Below, in pieces: positions 1 through 29,316 of a DNA stretch of 64,000 nt. Both the position numbers and the translations under genes were made by a program. A model generated the notes under the pieces. That model searched no databases, was not told the DNA's origin, and was given only the letters and a program-made list of their open reading frames with translations. The stretch comes from Pseudorasbora parva. Taxonomy: Eukaryota; Chordata; Actinopteri; Cypriniformes; Gobionidae. The stretch covers positions 42,664,188 to 42,728,187 of the forward strand of contig NC_090174.1 of NCBI RefSeq assembly GCF_024679245.1. The letters are read 5' to 3'. Every line of letters starts with the position of its first letter. Position 1 is the stretch's first letter.

Positions 1-232
1 TGCAGATTCACATAGCAATATGTTAGATTTCAAAAGATATTTGCGTGTTACATTTCTAAGTAAAATACTAACAACATTGATATGTTCTGACCTTTAAACA
101 TTCAGATAAAACGATGCAACAATCAATCAAACATATCTGTTTAGATCAAGAAAATCAAATCAAAGACAATGATAAGAATAGAATTCATAAACATATTATG
201 TTTCATCTCATTCATCTCGTGTCCAGAAGGAC
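1..232. other. 3' flank of the transcobalamin gene
   Basis: AT-rich sequence just downstream of the stop codon of the minus-strand transcobalamin-family gene. It should contain that gene's 3' UTR. I see no AATAAA hexamer on the minus strand here, so the cleavage site may lie beyond the window. No other feature is visible. Confidence 0.4.
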
Positions 233-3200
233 TCAGTACCCAGTGTTCTTAATGGTGATGCTTTGAGCTGAGTCAATCTTGTAGTCTTTGATACCTGTGG
301 AGAAAAGCACAACATTAGAGCATCATACAAGACGGATTGAAACATCATGCGTTACATTTTTATAGACATGTGCATTGTTACGCCTAATTTTATATAAAAC
401 GCACGCATTTGTTTCTCACCCTGTGTCAGAGAGGTGCCATCTGAGGAGATGTGCCAGTATCTACGATCAGTCTGACGTGCTTGTTCTTCATTGACCACAC
501 TGAGGAAGGGTCCCCACAAGCTGTCCTCTGTGCTAAAACTGTGATGCAGGGAACAAAAGGGTTTGTTCGTAAACAAAATCCATAAAAATGAGTAATACAG
601 TTAAAAAAGCAAACAAATATTTGCCTTCATTGTTTTAACAATATATTTGAAATAAAGCATCTCACGTGAAACCATTCTGTTTGTCTTGGAGAAGGTTGAG
701 GGCTTCAAATAGAGAGGAGCCCTTGAGCACATTTATGGAAAACACTGATGATGCACCATTTGATTTAATAACCTCCACCTGTAGAGGCACTTGCACGTGA
801 TTTGGAACAACTTCCGAAACAGAATCCGCATCAATGGTAAGAGTGTCTAAATCAGGAACAACGAACCAGAAGGACACGGAAAATAAAAAGGAGGGGGAAA
901 AACACAAAAGTTAAAATAAATTAAAATGCTGTACTAAAACACAGTTAATACTGCAAAATATTAAATACATATTTTGTATATAATATATATAACAATACTA
1001 CTATAAAAAAATCCTTATAAATCTTTAAACTTTATTTTCCTTTTTTTCCATTAAAAAAAAGAAAGAAAAAAAGAATTATATTTAGGCCTGAAAACCTCTG
1101 GAACGTAAGCAAAAGAAAGAAGACGGATGTTCACCAGCCAAGTTAAATAAAGTCAAGCTGCTTGAATTTAGAATTTTTGCATAAAGTCGCCCGACAGCAA
1201 TGTGATCGGCCAAGCTGTCATTGGAAATCCACTAAATATTGATTTCTGAACTCTTCCTAAGTTAAAACATTAGTATTTGTACACGTACATGATAAATACA
1301 ATTAAAAATCATTCATAGACTCCATATCTCCCCTAACCCCAGTCATTTTTTGAAGCCTTCTCTATTGCCTACGTGTTTAAAATGTACAATAGGTACTTTA
1401 ACACATTGTCTTTGGTCATGTAACAGACTGCAACGGTATTGGTTTTTGGTGCTGGGGGAAAAGGAAAATATCTTTAATATTCAGTTAGATTCTGACCCAG
1501 TCTCACTGGTGTTGGGTTTACCTAATAAACATTGCTTCATCTGCTAATAAGATATTGTATAATATTCTATCCCTTGCTGGCAGAAAAAAATATTTTACTT
1601 AATTGGATAATAAAACCTTCATCGCTTAAGTTGATTCCACTGGAGAGTCTTACCTAAAAATATAAACTTATTAAAAATATTAGATATTAGTTCCTTTTTG
1701 TTTTGAGTTTTGGTGATTTCTTGTATGAGTATTATAACAAAAATACAATAAACATAATTATAGAAACAAACATTAGTATTGTGTTGTTTTCTTTGCATTA
1801 TTCAAGGTCTAAAAATATGGCATCTCTTTTGTTAACTTTGCAGTGGGCTCTTAATTTTTTCCAATCTGTACGTGTGTATCTTTGGAAAATTAGACTGCAA
1901 GCACAATTCTGCTGAACTTCATTGAGCTTGCATGTCTGATGTACGTACCATCCTCATTGCGGCATTCTTTTTTCTTCAGATCAAGATAAGATTGTTGGTG
2001 AAGGGCAGGCAGGACTTGGGAGGCTGCCATAGGGTTATGGTATGTTCCTTTCTTTACATCTGCCTTTAAAGCCTCCATAGCAGAATCATATTCCTCCAGC
2101 TGACTGCCCATAGCCAACAAGGCCTGTGAGACGGAGGACCATGAGAACCTGCCACTCAAATAAGGCTTTTTTATTAAGAGAAATATTTAATGTCATTATT
2201 CTTACCTGCACTGCCAATCCCGTGCTGAACTCATTGCCCAAGTGACCATCAGCTCTCTTAGAGTCAAGAAGCCTCTTCTTAATGGAGGCAAGAGCCTTGT
2301 CCAGCTCTGCAGCATCTTTAACAGCAGTTCCCTCGTCTTTCAGACACTGCAAGGCCATGCCTGCCATCGCATGTGAGTCTGAAGGGTGATTGGAATAGTA
2401 AGAGACCTTAGCACATCTGAATATATTTCCTTAAATCTAACCAAAAGGAAAATAAATAACAGTGTCCAATATATTATGCAGTCTGTTCCATATTACGCAT
2501 GACATTCCAAAGCCAGGTGACTTTCCTTCTTCTGTGGAACACAGTTTTGCAACATAGTTCTATGGGACACTTTCATGGTATTTTGTATCCTTTTCTTGTG
2601 TAACACAGAAGAAAGAAAGTCATATAGGTTTGGGTTGACATGAGGGTATGAAGATAATGACAGAATTTTTATTTCTGGGTGAACTATCCCTTTAAATGAA
2701 CTTTATCAATGAATACTGGGCCAGAAAAAGAGACCAAACTCACCAACACATAAGGACTCTCCGTGTTTTATCTGTTTGTGTTCCACAGCATGGATGAGTT
2801 TGTGGCTGACATGTGTGCTGACTCTAACTCCGCTCACACATAGAGCCAGAATGCCTAGAGAGTACTGGTAGTAGTTGGTCTTTGGACGGTGACTGACTAC
2901 AGAAAATAATTTGTATTAAAATTAGAATTACAGTATAACACAGTTACAGCAAATCAGCATATTAAAATGATTTCTGAAGAATCATGTGACACTGAAAGGA
3001 AATCCATTACATTTTAAAATATATGAATATAAAATATTTAATTAAAATGTGTCTATTCACACCAAGTGCAAATAGCATGCCCATAGTTCAACGTCCTTAG
3101 TGGCGTAATCAGTAAAGTGTATGCATAGCTAATAGATCACTGTTTTGTCACGAACAACACAGGTTCAAATCCGCCTTTTGCAAAGCTTACTCTTCTCTCT

Positions 3201-6200
3201 TTTCTCATCACAAATCACATCGAAAAGGCATTTATTTTCAATAAAAATTAAGAAAATGTTCTAAATGTGGAAATAAAGTGCCAAACAAAATGTTTAATAA
3301 CAATAAAAGCATTCATTGTGTAGGGTTGTGCATTCCATTTAATAATTTAAATAAAAATAATAATTTACACTGTTATTATTGCATCCTGTTAATGTACAAC
3401 AATACTGAGGTGCAAATAGTATGGATCTGTCAAAATAAATGAAAAATGACATGTAATTACTATTCATATGGCAAAGAACGGCAACTTTTATATGGTGTAA
3501 ATAGAATATATCACCATTTTCACTTAGTAAATAGAATCTACAGCTATTTGCACTTAGTGTAAATATTATCTATTGCTAAGAAAATGAGTTGTACTGAGTG
3601 TAAATAGAATCTAGTTGGTATTAACACTTGGTGTAAAAAACATCTATTGTTATTTGCACTTAGTTTAAATAGCAATTATCATGAAGAAAATATGCTATTT
3701 TCACTGAGTGTTAAAATCTAGTTGCTATTTACACTTGGTGTAAATAGCATCTATCGCTATTTGCACTTAGTGTAAATAGCAACTAGATTCTATTTACACT
3801 TCTTTCAGAAACACAAAAAACCCCAGAGAAGAGTCATGCATCCTGCAATACTACAAACCAGGCCCCTAAAAGTTACGCCTACTACTACTACAATCGTGGA
3901 TATCAATGACTGTCTGAAACAATCTTTTCAAGTACATTTATTTTAAGTCTTATGTATTAAATGTTGGTAAGGCTATTTATATTGCTTTCAGATCGTATTA
4001 AGTATGAAATAACAGCTTTTAGTAAAAAAAACAAAAACAAAAAAAAAGGTTTGTAGTAATGCAGGATGCAGTCAGACACACTTGGGAAAAAAATCTTACA
4101 GGCCCCAAACTTTTTATGGTAGTGTATTACATAAAATTGCTCTTACATGCAATGTTCTGTTGCTCTTCTGCCATTTCTTTCTTAAGCTGAGTGAGGAGGG
4201 GCTCCCTCATCTCATTATGATTGAGATGCACACTCTGCAGATCATGACAGGAAGACTTCAAAGCCAAGATGTACAGGGCAAGACGACCAACCACCAACTC
4301 ACCATTTCTGAGAGATCTACAGGCAGATATTTAGAATAGTAATGAAGCAATTAGAACAAAAATATGCTGAAATAGAACAATAGAATTTATTTCCACTACT
4401 CTCACACAACACTATCACTATACTGACAACCCTTCCTGAACAAATGTAATATTATTAAGGATTAAATGTACGTAAATATGCTACATACTTCTCAATATCT
4501 TCATGAAACCCTTTCTTGAGCTGGTTGAGATGTTCGCTCTCTTTAGCTAGGTTATGGTGTGTTGAGAGCCGCAGGGCGATGTGTACACTGGGATTGGACG
4601 GGTTATCTTGTGTATCCACAGAGCGCAGCAGCTGCTGATTGAGGCACTTGAGAAGATCTGATGCTGAACAGTGATACAGAAAACATTCATACTAAGAAAT
4701 GTATTAAATGCAGTCATATGCACTGATATCAATGTTCTATAATTATAAAACAACAGACTATGATAAACTGTAACTTAATCACTGTCCTCGTTGACCATTG
4801 TAGCTAATTTAAAGTGGCAGTTAGGTAAGTTAGGTTATGTCCACTGCTGTCACAGATAATGTATGTCAGATTGACTTTTTACTCACTCAACCCATAAAAA
4901 TGGCTATGTCTCAATTGTCACAGTTACAAAAGAGAGGGCAAAGAACAGAGTGAGACGATTCCAGGTATTCTGAGCAGAGCTTCAGCCAACAGGACAAACA
5001 GAAATCAAATCGGATAGTGCAGTATAGAACATTATAGGTTATATTATTATGGAGAATATTAAAAGTTTACCTACACTACACTAACAAAAAACACTAAAAA
5101 ATAATACCATTCTTGATGACATATGGCATATAGCAGTCTGTAGCATTCTTTAAAAATACCTGATTAGTATATGAATATTGTAATGATTCAATATCTTAGT
5201 ATATATTAAATTACCATGTAATTACCATCTATGGCCATCATCTGTGCTGTTTTATTGATACAGTAGTTTATGTAAATGTATTTCTCTAGAAAGGACAAGG
5301 GTAGGGGTGAATTCACGTGGATTGGGACACATTTGTCCCAAATGTCCTAATCACTGTGAATTCACCCTATTGCACAATGATGGCATTTCTTTTATTAGAC
5401 CATCAAATGACGATCACAAGTCAAAATTACATTGACAAAAATAAATGAATGAATAAATCAATAAATAAAGATATAGCTGCAAGCAGTGATGACGGGCCAA
5501 AGTAAAATAGGCCTACTCACAATGTTTCAGCTAAACATAACTAAAAATTGCTATGGTTTATAAGTATACAAGTAGTATATTTATAGTGTGGCCCTTTGAT
5601 GATACAAAAGGTTTATGGTGCCCTTATAATGTTAACAAAGAATGATGTATCTTTTAAATTTACGAGTCATTCTTTCTAGTACATTCACTGTTTTCATCCC
5701 TGTTTCTTAAGGGTCATTGTCTCTAATAATTCATGTAATATGAATTTTAAAAATGAATGAATTCATCAAAACACCTCTGGTGCCCCCTCCTTATTTTATT
5801 TTCCTGTCTAATCTCTCTCATATGATTGGTTTGTTAATATTGGTTTATTAATATTGGATGTATTATTAGCATACTAAGCAGAAATGTAAAAAGTTACTAG
5901 TAATATTTTTTTTATAAGTAATATAAGTTCTAGTTATATTTTTCCTTAAGTATAATTAAAAGCTATACACTATTGGAATAAGTACTAATATCTAATGAAC
6001 AAGTACTAACATCTTTAAAATGAAATAGTACCTTAAAGAATAAGCACTAGTACCAATGGAAGTACCTAATGGAATAGATACTGCCTATTATATATATATT
6101 TTTTAGATACTAGGCAGAATCTATTCCCCTAAGTAGATCCTAAGGAGAACAATAGGGCATTCGCCATTCCAGGCAATAGAAAGAATTGGAAAAGTAAATC

Positions 6201-6490
6201 ATTAGTCGTACTAAGTCTTACTTACAACACGGTTTTCCAACAGCCAGCGCCAGCAGCCCACTCACAAAGATAAGAGTAATCTGAGATAGAAAACAGTGTT
6301 ATTTCATGAATTACCAAGCATGCCATCAGACTGACATTACATTACTCACAAAATGCGACAACAATCGAAAGCATATTCAAGTTTTATTTTGTTTGCAGTA
6401 TACTAATTTATAACTTTTATTGAGTTTACTGTATGTTATATCATAATAACGAAAGATTGCATTTTTTTTAGTCAAGGTGCTTCTTACCAT
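233..6490 (-). CDS. tcn2: Transcobalamin / intrinsic-factor family cobalamin carrier, complete, 10 exons
   Basis: Secreted vitamin B12-binding protein that carries cobalamin for receptor uptake (family knowledge). Coding exons, minus strand, in transcript order: 6488-6490, 6226-6280, 4489-4663, 4147-4316, 2744-2896, 2206-2378, 1949-2123, 666-846, 420-538, 233-294. Every junction is GT-AG, the phases agree, and the total is 1266 bp (421 aa), close to the usual family length of about 420. Exon 1 codes only the start Met; exon 2 gives a hydrophobic signal peptide (ITLIFVSGLLALAVG). The middle exons form the alpha-helical B12-binding barrel, with motifs LALYILALKSSCH, NYYQYSLGILALCV and DSHAMAGMALQCLKD. 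The last three exons form the C-terminal beta domain (DUF4430-like), including VFSINVLKGSSLFEAL and YWHISSDGTSLTQG. Fish have several paralogues (tcn2, tcnba, tcnbb), so the exact orthologue is uncertain. The introns carry dispersed repeats. The start lies head to head with ccdc117. Confidence 0.9.
2518..2695 (-). repeat. Dispersed repeat ending TTAA, AGGGATAGTTCACC type
   Basis: Read on the minus strand this begins TTTAAAGGGATAGTTCACCC and continues with phrases seen in many cyprinid introns (CTGTCATTA, ATGACTTTCTTTCTTCTGTG). A TTAA tetranucleotide lies at 2692-2695. The other end is diffuse. It sits in the transcobalamin intron between exons 5 and 6. I recognise the family by sight and have not checked it against a library. 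Confidence 0.55.
3062..3802 (+). repeat. Dispersed element with tRNA-like head and a palindromic satellite-like array
   Basis: This fills the intron between transcobalamin exons 4 and 5. At 3094-3182 a stretch resembles a pol III promoter: TAGTGGCGTAATCAG as a poor A box, and GGTTCAAATCC (about 3170) as a near-consensus B box. From about 3480 to 3802 a degenerate array repeats CACTTAGTGTAAATAGCA and its mirror form TGCTATTTACACTTGG every 35-60 bases. The left flank (CCAAGTGCAAATAGCA, about 3062) matches the array unit, so the array and the tRNA-like part probably belong to one element. The class is unknown. Confidence 0.45.
5302..5370. repeat. Short foldback MITE (GGGTGAATTCAC arms)
   Basis: A 69-base inverted repeat: the left arm reads GGGGTGAATTCACGTGGATT and the right arm ends AATCACTGTGAATTCACCC. 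A related copy lies at 43666-43746. It is inside the intron between transcobalamin exons 2 and 3. The rest of that intron (4670-6225) is AT-rich; a fragment near 5473 (TATAGCTGCAAGCAGTGATG) looks like another dispersed fish repeat. Confidence 0.6.
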
Positions 6491-6970
6491 TTTAAGGCTA
6501 AGTAGGGTGTTCTGCTGAATCCAGTTAAAATGAACAACCGACTCTTTTACTAAAATATTATGACCGTGAGTAGAGGAGGAGTTTGTGCAGTTAGTTACTC
6601 ATATACAGAGTTTGTAGTTTTGCAACATCTTGTCGACCTGTGCACTTAATGATCTGCAGTTCTTTTGATCTGTTTTGTTTTTTGTATTCCGTGTTATTTT
6701 GAATAGTTCTCGCTTTTTTACCGTGTTTTTATGTGTACCAGAAATAAATAAAAAATCTCTCTTCCTAAACGTGAGTTTGTTTACTGTTATTTATGTTCAC
6801 TTCCGGTTAAAGAACTACAAAACCAATGGACTACAACTTCCATGCTCCTTCGCATCCATACTGTTCCAGAAAAGCGTCGTAAATCTAGGCTTTTGCAACT
6901 TCTCATGCAAACTGTCTTAAGACATTTTTTTCATATTCCAAACATATTCTATTTTGTGAGCGTGTGAAAG
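6491..6970. promoter_or_regulatory. Probable bidirectional promoter, tcn2-like / ccdc117
   Basis: About 1.07 kb separates the start codon of the minus-strand transcobalamin gene (6490) from the ATG of ccdc117 (7563). The sequence CGTGTGAAAG|GTAAGTG at 6961-6977 looks like the end of a non-coding first exon of ccdc117, with its partner acceptor TTTTCCAG at 7431-7438. Initiation of both genes then falls within roughly 6500-6960. I see no clear TATA box or CpG island. The call rests on layout and splice-site logic, not on transcript data. Confidence 0.45.
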
Positions 6971-7562
6971 GTAAGTGTTTATGCTCCTAATGAAAGAACT
7001 GACGAGGTGTTTTGTGTATGTTGTGGGGCGTATGTCTAGAGGATGTTTCAAGCTACAGTCAGCGAGCAATTCAAGTTATTCTTACCAAGAATGCCACCAG
7101 CTTTCTTCATGGGGAATTATTTTAGATAATTATAGATAAAACTGAAATAAATATTTACTATTAAAGAGCACAAAGGACTCGCATTTCACTGTTATGGCCT
7201 ACAGTGTGAAAGAAAACATAAATATAAGTGTCCAGTTAGCTCACTAACTGTGAATTCCTGCGTTTTTTTATTAATTAAAACAATTAACTATTTGACTTGG
7301 ACTGGGTCAGCAGTGTACTTTCCATATAAATATTAATGCGTGTGTACACACACACACACGTGTATATATAACTCATACCATGTATAATAGAACATCTGCA
7401 GAACCTGTTCTGAAGTTATTAATTTGTCTGTTTTCCAGATTCTTCATCTTCTATCCACACTGCTTAACTGCAGTTGTCATTTAATTCTAATGTCTTCAGC
7501 TTGTTCTCACCAGGAGGCCGATGTAAAGCACCACGTCAGGCAGCAGCAAGCTGGAGTTCATC

Positions 7563-9563
7563 ATGTTTTCCTCCCATGCACACTTCAGTAACGCTGATTT
7601 TGTAACAATTAGTGGGCCATCCAGAGGCTCACATCATCTGACTGGTGCATCAATGCCAAATACGTAAGTATTAATTGTCTTCTTGTGCTGCAGTCCTTCT
7701 ATATGCAATCAAATGAAGACAGCCACTCTTTTTATTTGTCTTCCCGTTTACACTTAGAAGCTGGGAACAAAGATGCATGAGGAAACAAAGGAGAAGGACA
7801 GATGATGAGTAAGTGTTTTTTGTTTTTTTGTTTTTTTTACAAAGGATACTTGCTATATGTAGTAGTGGATTTTACATGATCTTGTCACCCTACAGAAGCT
7901 GCAGCCCGAAACGGCGAAAAATGATGGGAGCAGGTGAGTATCCAAGTCCTAAAGCGAGCCACAGGTGGCCTGCGGGCTCTACCACCTCTTCAACTTCATC
8001 GGAGACCAGCCTGGTTCAACTGCAGACTGGACCCAGGACAGACGAGATGAGTCTGTGCCTCACAGTCGCACCCTCTCCCTCTCCACTACCCAGAGTACCC
8101 ACAGAAGGCTCAGGCATGGAGGTAGAGGCCGCTCAGAGGAGACTGCAGGAGATAGAAGAAAGGTAAGACTAAAATAAAAAGGTTATAGCTTGATTTCAAC
8201 TGCATCTCAGCTTGAGTCATTGATCAGAAATTAGATGTATGAAGGTTCAAATACTCCATTTAAAGGTTGCAGTTTTTACAGGCTGTCTTCCTGATTATGT
8301 GTTACAGGATAACTTTGGAAGATGATAGTGATGAAGAAGAGTTGGATGTAGAACCGGCTCAGCGCAGACCAGTGCTGGTGATGTCCGACAGCTTAAGGGA
8401 GGGGCTGCAGCGTGGGATTGATGACATTCTACCCCATATGGTAGCACAATCAGTGTGGGTATTATTTTGGTGTTTTCATGCCATTCATACAGCACTTTTT
8501 ACATTATATTGTTTACAACGATTGCTCCAAAGCAGCTTTACAGTGATAATAGGAAATTAATGGAAGAGAAATAGTTTTGGCTGTACATCAGATCTAGAAA
8601 AAAGTTATTGTCCAGCTAAAGTAAGTTTTTGATTGATTCATCCTTTTAAATTTTAGTTGATAAAGAAATGTATACATTAGCTTAATTTCAAGCATCTAAG
8701 CATAATCCTTTACATTTAGAGAGAAAAAAAGTATTTTTTTATATATATAGTTTAAGTTTGCAGTCATTGATATTTTTTGTAAGGAAATTAATACTTTTAT
8801 TTAGTAAGGATGCATTAAATTGATCAAAAGTGACCATAAATAACGTTTATTTCAGATTTCCAGTAATCCATCACAGTTTCTATAAAAATATAAAGCAGCG
8901 CAACTGTTTTCAGCATTGATGATAATAATAATGATTTATGTTTTGATATCACAGAAACGATTTATATTTTAAAATGTTAGCTTTATTGTATTTTTGAGTC
9001 TTCTTACAACCCAAACCATTTTGAATGGTAGAGTAAATTTTTAAAAATACGATGTATAAAGGGTTCATTTTTGATGTACTAAACATCAAATAAATATATT
9101 TTAAACCATCTAAATAAGACAAGGGACATGTATTAAGAATAACTGAAACAAGTCAAACTAAATTGTATGAAATTGTATGGCTAATTTTTTGAAAACAAAC
9201 CCAAGCAGAAATGTTCTCAAACCAGCAGTTGAACATCAGTTTCTACCAACGGCACTGAGCTCATTGTACAGGAATCCAGCGCTTAGCACACTCTTCTTCA
9301 TTCACCTCTGCAGGGGCCACTCTTGTATGGAACTGGTGGTGTGGCGCCCCCCAGAGGACCCTCTCACCCAGAGGGTGAAGGACTCTTTACAAAGACAGCA
9401 GCGCAAGCAGCAGGCAGTGAGCAGACAGACTCCCACCCCTGTGCCATCCACCAGCAACCCCCCATCCCATCCCCGGTTTACAACAACTAATGAGCAGACT
9501 TTCAGCCCCCTGTTCAGCAGCCCTGCACTCCTCAACTCTGGAGAGGAAGACATGGAGTTATAA
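7563..9563 (+). CDS. ccdc117: Coiled-coil domain-containing protein 117, complete, 5 coding exons
   Basis: Exons: 7563-7663, 7758-7808, 7896-8162, 8308-8454, 9314-9563; 271 aa against about 279 in human. Recognised by conserved blocks in the right order: a basic patch (SPKRRK), a short helix (AAQRRLQEIEER), an acidic run (DDSDEEELD), PVLVMSDSLREGL, then MELVVWRPP, and a C terminus ending EEDMEL, all as in mammalian CCDC117. The human protein has been linked to UBC9 and MMS19 in genome maintenance; I give that from memory. The third exon has a tandem acceptor, CAG at 7893-7895 and AAG at 7896-7898, so forms differing by one codon are expected. A non-coding exon probably ends at 6970. In human, CCDC117 and TCN2 are both on 22q12, which supports both names. 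Confidence 0.9.
8490..9300. repeat. Repeat-filled last intron of ccdc117
   Basis: Near 8505-8560, TTGCTCCAAAGCAGCTTTACAG resembles the 3' end of a widespread fish LINE tail. From about 8780 to 8945 runs a member of an abundant cyprinid dispersed repeat (GTAAGGATGCATTAAATTGA, then AAAGCAGCGCAACTGTTTTC). The same family recurs at about 31360, 32640, 41380 and 55080. No coding signal is seen besides the flanking exons. Confidence 0.5.
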
Positions 9564-10458
9564 AAGGGAAATCCTTGAGTACTTTATCTGACCCTGTGTG
9601 TGAAATAAGCTTTGAATTTTATCAGTGCAAATGAGGAATTACCATAAGGGACGGAAGCACTTCACAATGCTCACATGAGATTTTTCTTGTGCCATGTATT
9701 TTGTTTCAACCTGCACTTTTTTTGTAGGTGGGACCATATTTGCACTAGATGAAATGAGAAGTATCCTATGTGAATGTGGTCAGGAATTTAAAAAAAATTC
9801 ACTGCAGTACAGTTTAAATTAATATTCACTCTGTTTGCTGTCGATAGCTCTGCGTCGTGCACATTCAATATTCAAGAATATTTTAGTTTCCTCTTCATGC
9901 AGCTAGTATTATTGCAGCGTATTAGTATTCGGTGTACAGATTCAGAGCACTTGATTTGTTACATGTAATATTTTCTTTTTAGCAGACATTCAACTGGTCA
10001 GACTCCTTTTATTTTTTTCTTCATGGTGTCCATATTGGTTTTTTTCAAGATGCTGTTCTTATGCAAAGTAATGATTGATACATTTTATTTAGGGAATTCT
10101 AGCTTGAGTGAGTTCGCATGTGCTCTTGAACTGGATATACAGAGACAGCAGCCGGTTTAACCTTCTACACAGATAGAAAAATAATTCTTGGACGAGATGC
10201 ATGGGTATACATATTTTAATCATATTTCCTGGCTCAGCTTATCAAGGTAAAGAACAAATTGCACTTATTAGTCTGGCTGTAATTCTTGAACAACAGTGAA
10301 ATAAGCTGTAAATCCATGTTGCATTTGGTTTAAACGTTGGCCTAAATTATTGTTTAGCATTTAATTTGACATTTTTGTGATTTATACATATTGGCAGATG
10401 TCATACAATTTGTAAATATCGACCACATGAGACAAAGGCAGGCTTGGTTTTCAATAAA
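9564..10458 (+). other. ccdc117 3' UTR with poly(A) signal
   Basis: About 0.9 kb of non-coding sequence follows the ccdc117 stop. A canonical AATAAA lies at 10453-10458 (TTTTCAATAAAAATC) and is the most likely cleavage signal. No repeat is evident before it. From 10459 to 10849 I see only AT-rich sequence. Confidence 0.55.
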
Positions 10459-10849
10459 AATCAGTTTGGCATTATAATTCTCTGCTTGTGAAATTTTATT
10501 TATTTATGCAGTAAAAACATTCGTACATCATAAATTGTCAATGATTTCAGGAATGTTGATCAATTACAATAATTAGTTCTATTTAAAAAAAATCACAAAT
10601 TCAGATTCTGTGAAGTGTAAAATATACAAAAAGTGTAACAGTTATTTGTAACAGTTGAAAATTATGTAAGCTACATACTAGATGTATTCATTGTTTCATA
10701 TTAAACTCAAGCAGAATTCTATGTCCAAGAATTCTGTTCATTTAATATCAAAGTTCATACTTCGATCTTTAACAAACACCCGAATGAAACATTCATCTAC
10801 AATAAAGTGCTAAGTTCTGTCCATCCAGATCCCAGACCATAAACATTGC

Positions 10850-12033
10850 TTAAAGGGGGGGTGAAATGCTGTTTCAGGCATACTGAGCTTTTTACACTGT
10901 TAAAGACTTGGATTCCTATCCTAAACATAGACAAAGTTTCAAAACTAATGTTGGACGTTTGATGGAGTATTTCTGTGTCAAAAATACTCCTTCCGGTTTC
11001 TCACAAGTTTCGGAGAGTTTTTTTCTAGTATGGGTCGTTTGACGTCGATAGAGCGGAAGGTCCTTGTATGGGCCGTACGGGCTCTTCTCCCGGTAGGGTG
11101 CGCGCGCGTGACTAGAGCGAGAGAGGAAATGCACGCTTATAAACACTCTCTCAGGTGCAAATCCAGTCGTCGTTATAGTCCGCGCTGCGCTCCACTTTTT
11201 TCCTATGGTTGACGTTAAGCGACTTCAACGCTTCAGCACATCATTCCGGGAAGGCAGCGCTGCATTTGAACCGATTTGAATTCAGAAATGACGGGAAGCT
11301 TCACAACATCGATTCAGTCGCGTCGCAAAAGTGGATCTCCACGGTCACTGCTGTCACAGGACTTCACCAAATCATACCAAAGAAGTGTGTTTTTGATGGA
11401 GCGGTCCCAGCGATTAAGGTTCACGGTTGGTGAGTAAAACTGCTTCAAATGTCTATGCTGTTGGCTATCGTCGCGTGAGTAAACATCATTAAACGACACG
11501 ATCGCGTGCTTCGTCATTCAAATGCGCTAACGGTTACTCCATTGTTGTTCTATGTATAACGTTACACTAGTCTGACGTGCAAAACCATTTTGTTTGCTAC
11601 TGCTAAGGTTTAGTCGCATACAATAGTCCATAAACCGAATCATGTCCTCATAAACTGCGAGTAAATACACACAAATGTTGACAGGCCACTAAATACAGTA
11701 CATACCACAGAGACTGCTGTCCTACTGTTGCTGTTTCTCCTGTTCAGTTTATTTCAGCCTCCAAATCTGATTCTGGATCGATAGCCATGGGTTCCTCCAC
11801 GCTTGAGGACGTCACCGCTTTGTGCGCATTCGTCATTCTTTAGCTCCACCCACACGATACGCCTCCAGGCGCTCAGTTTTTTTTTCCGGAAAGACTCGGT
11901 ACAGCCTATATTTCTTTTATAAATATAATAAAACTAAAGACTTTTCGGAGATATGAAGGATGCAATACTACTCTATAGGTACTCAAGATCGACATGAAAT
12001 GACTGAAACTGAGTGTTTCACCCCGCCCTTTAA
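10850..12033 (+). mobile_element. TTAA-flanked non-autonomous DNA transposon, uninterrupted copy
   Basis: Bounded by TTAA at 10850-10853 and 12030-12033. Its ends are inverted: AGGGGGGGTGAAATGCTG on the left and GTGTTTCACCCCGCCCT on the right. It is 1184 bp long with no long ORF. A TTAA target duplication points to the piggyBac or Kolobok superfamilies; the terminal bases do not decide between them. A second copy at 14854-18521 matches it closely outside two later insertions. The copy lies between the 3' ends of ccdc117 and the coiled-coil gene, only 105 bases beyond the latter's stop codon. Confidence 0.8.
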
Positions 12034-12095
12034 GAGCTCCACAGATGTGGTCCTTAGTAATGTTCTTATACATGGTTTTCCTGTAAAATCAACTA

Positions 12096-12101
12096 TTTAA
12101 T
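12096..12101 (-). other. Candidate poly(A) signal ATTAAA of the coiled-coil gene
   Basis: On the minus strand ATTAAA occurs 36 bases after the stop codon of the coiled-coil gene and about 60 bases before the transposon at 10850-12033. If used, the 3' UTR is very short. The alternative is that the transcript reads into the transposon. This is a weak call because the hexamer is common in AT-rich DNA. Confidence 0.3.
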
Positions 12102-12137
12102 GGACAAATTCTAGGATAACAGAGCTGAAAGTAAATG

Positions 12138-29316
<17,179 letters not shown>

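Noticed and set aside
3094..3182. A functional tRNA gene
   Set aside because: Only the B box is convincing. The arms do not fold into a cloverleaf by eye, and it sits in repeat DNA, so it is treated as a tRNA-like part of an element.
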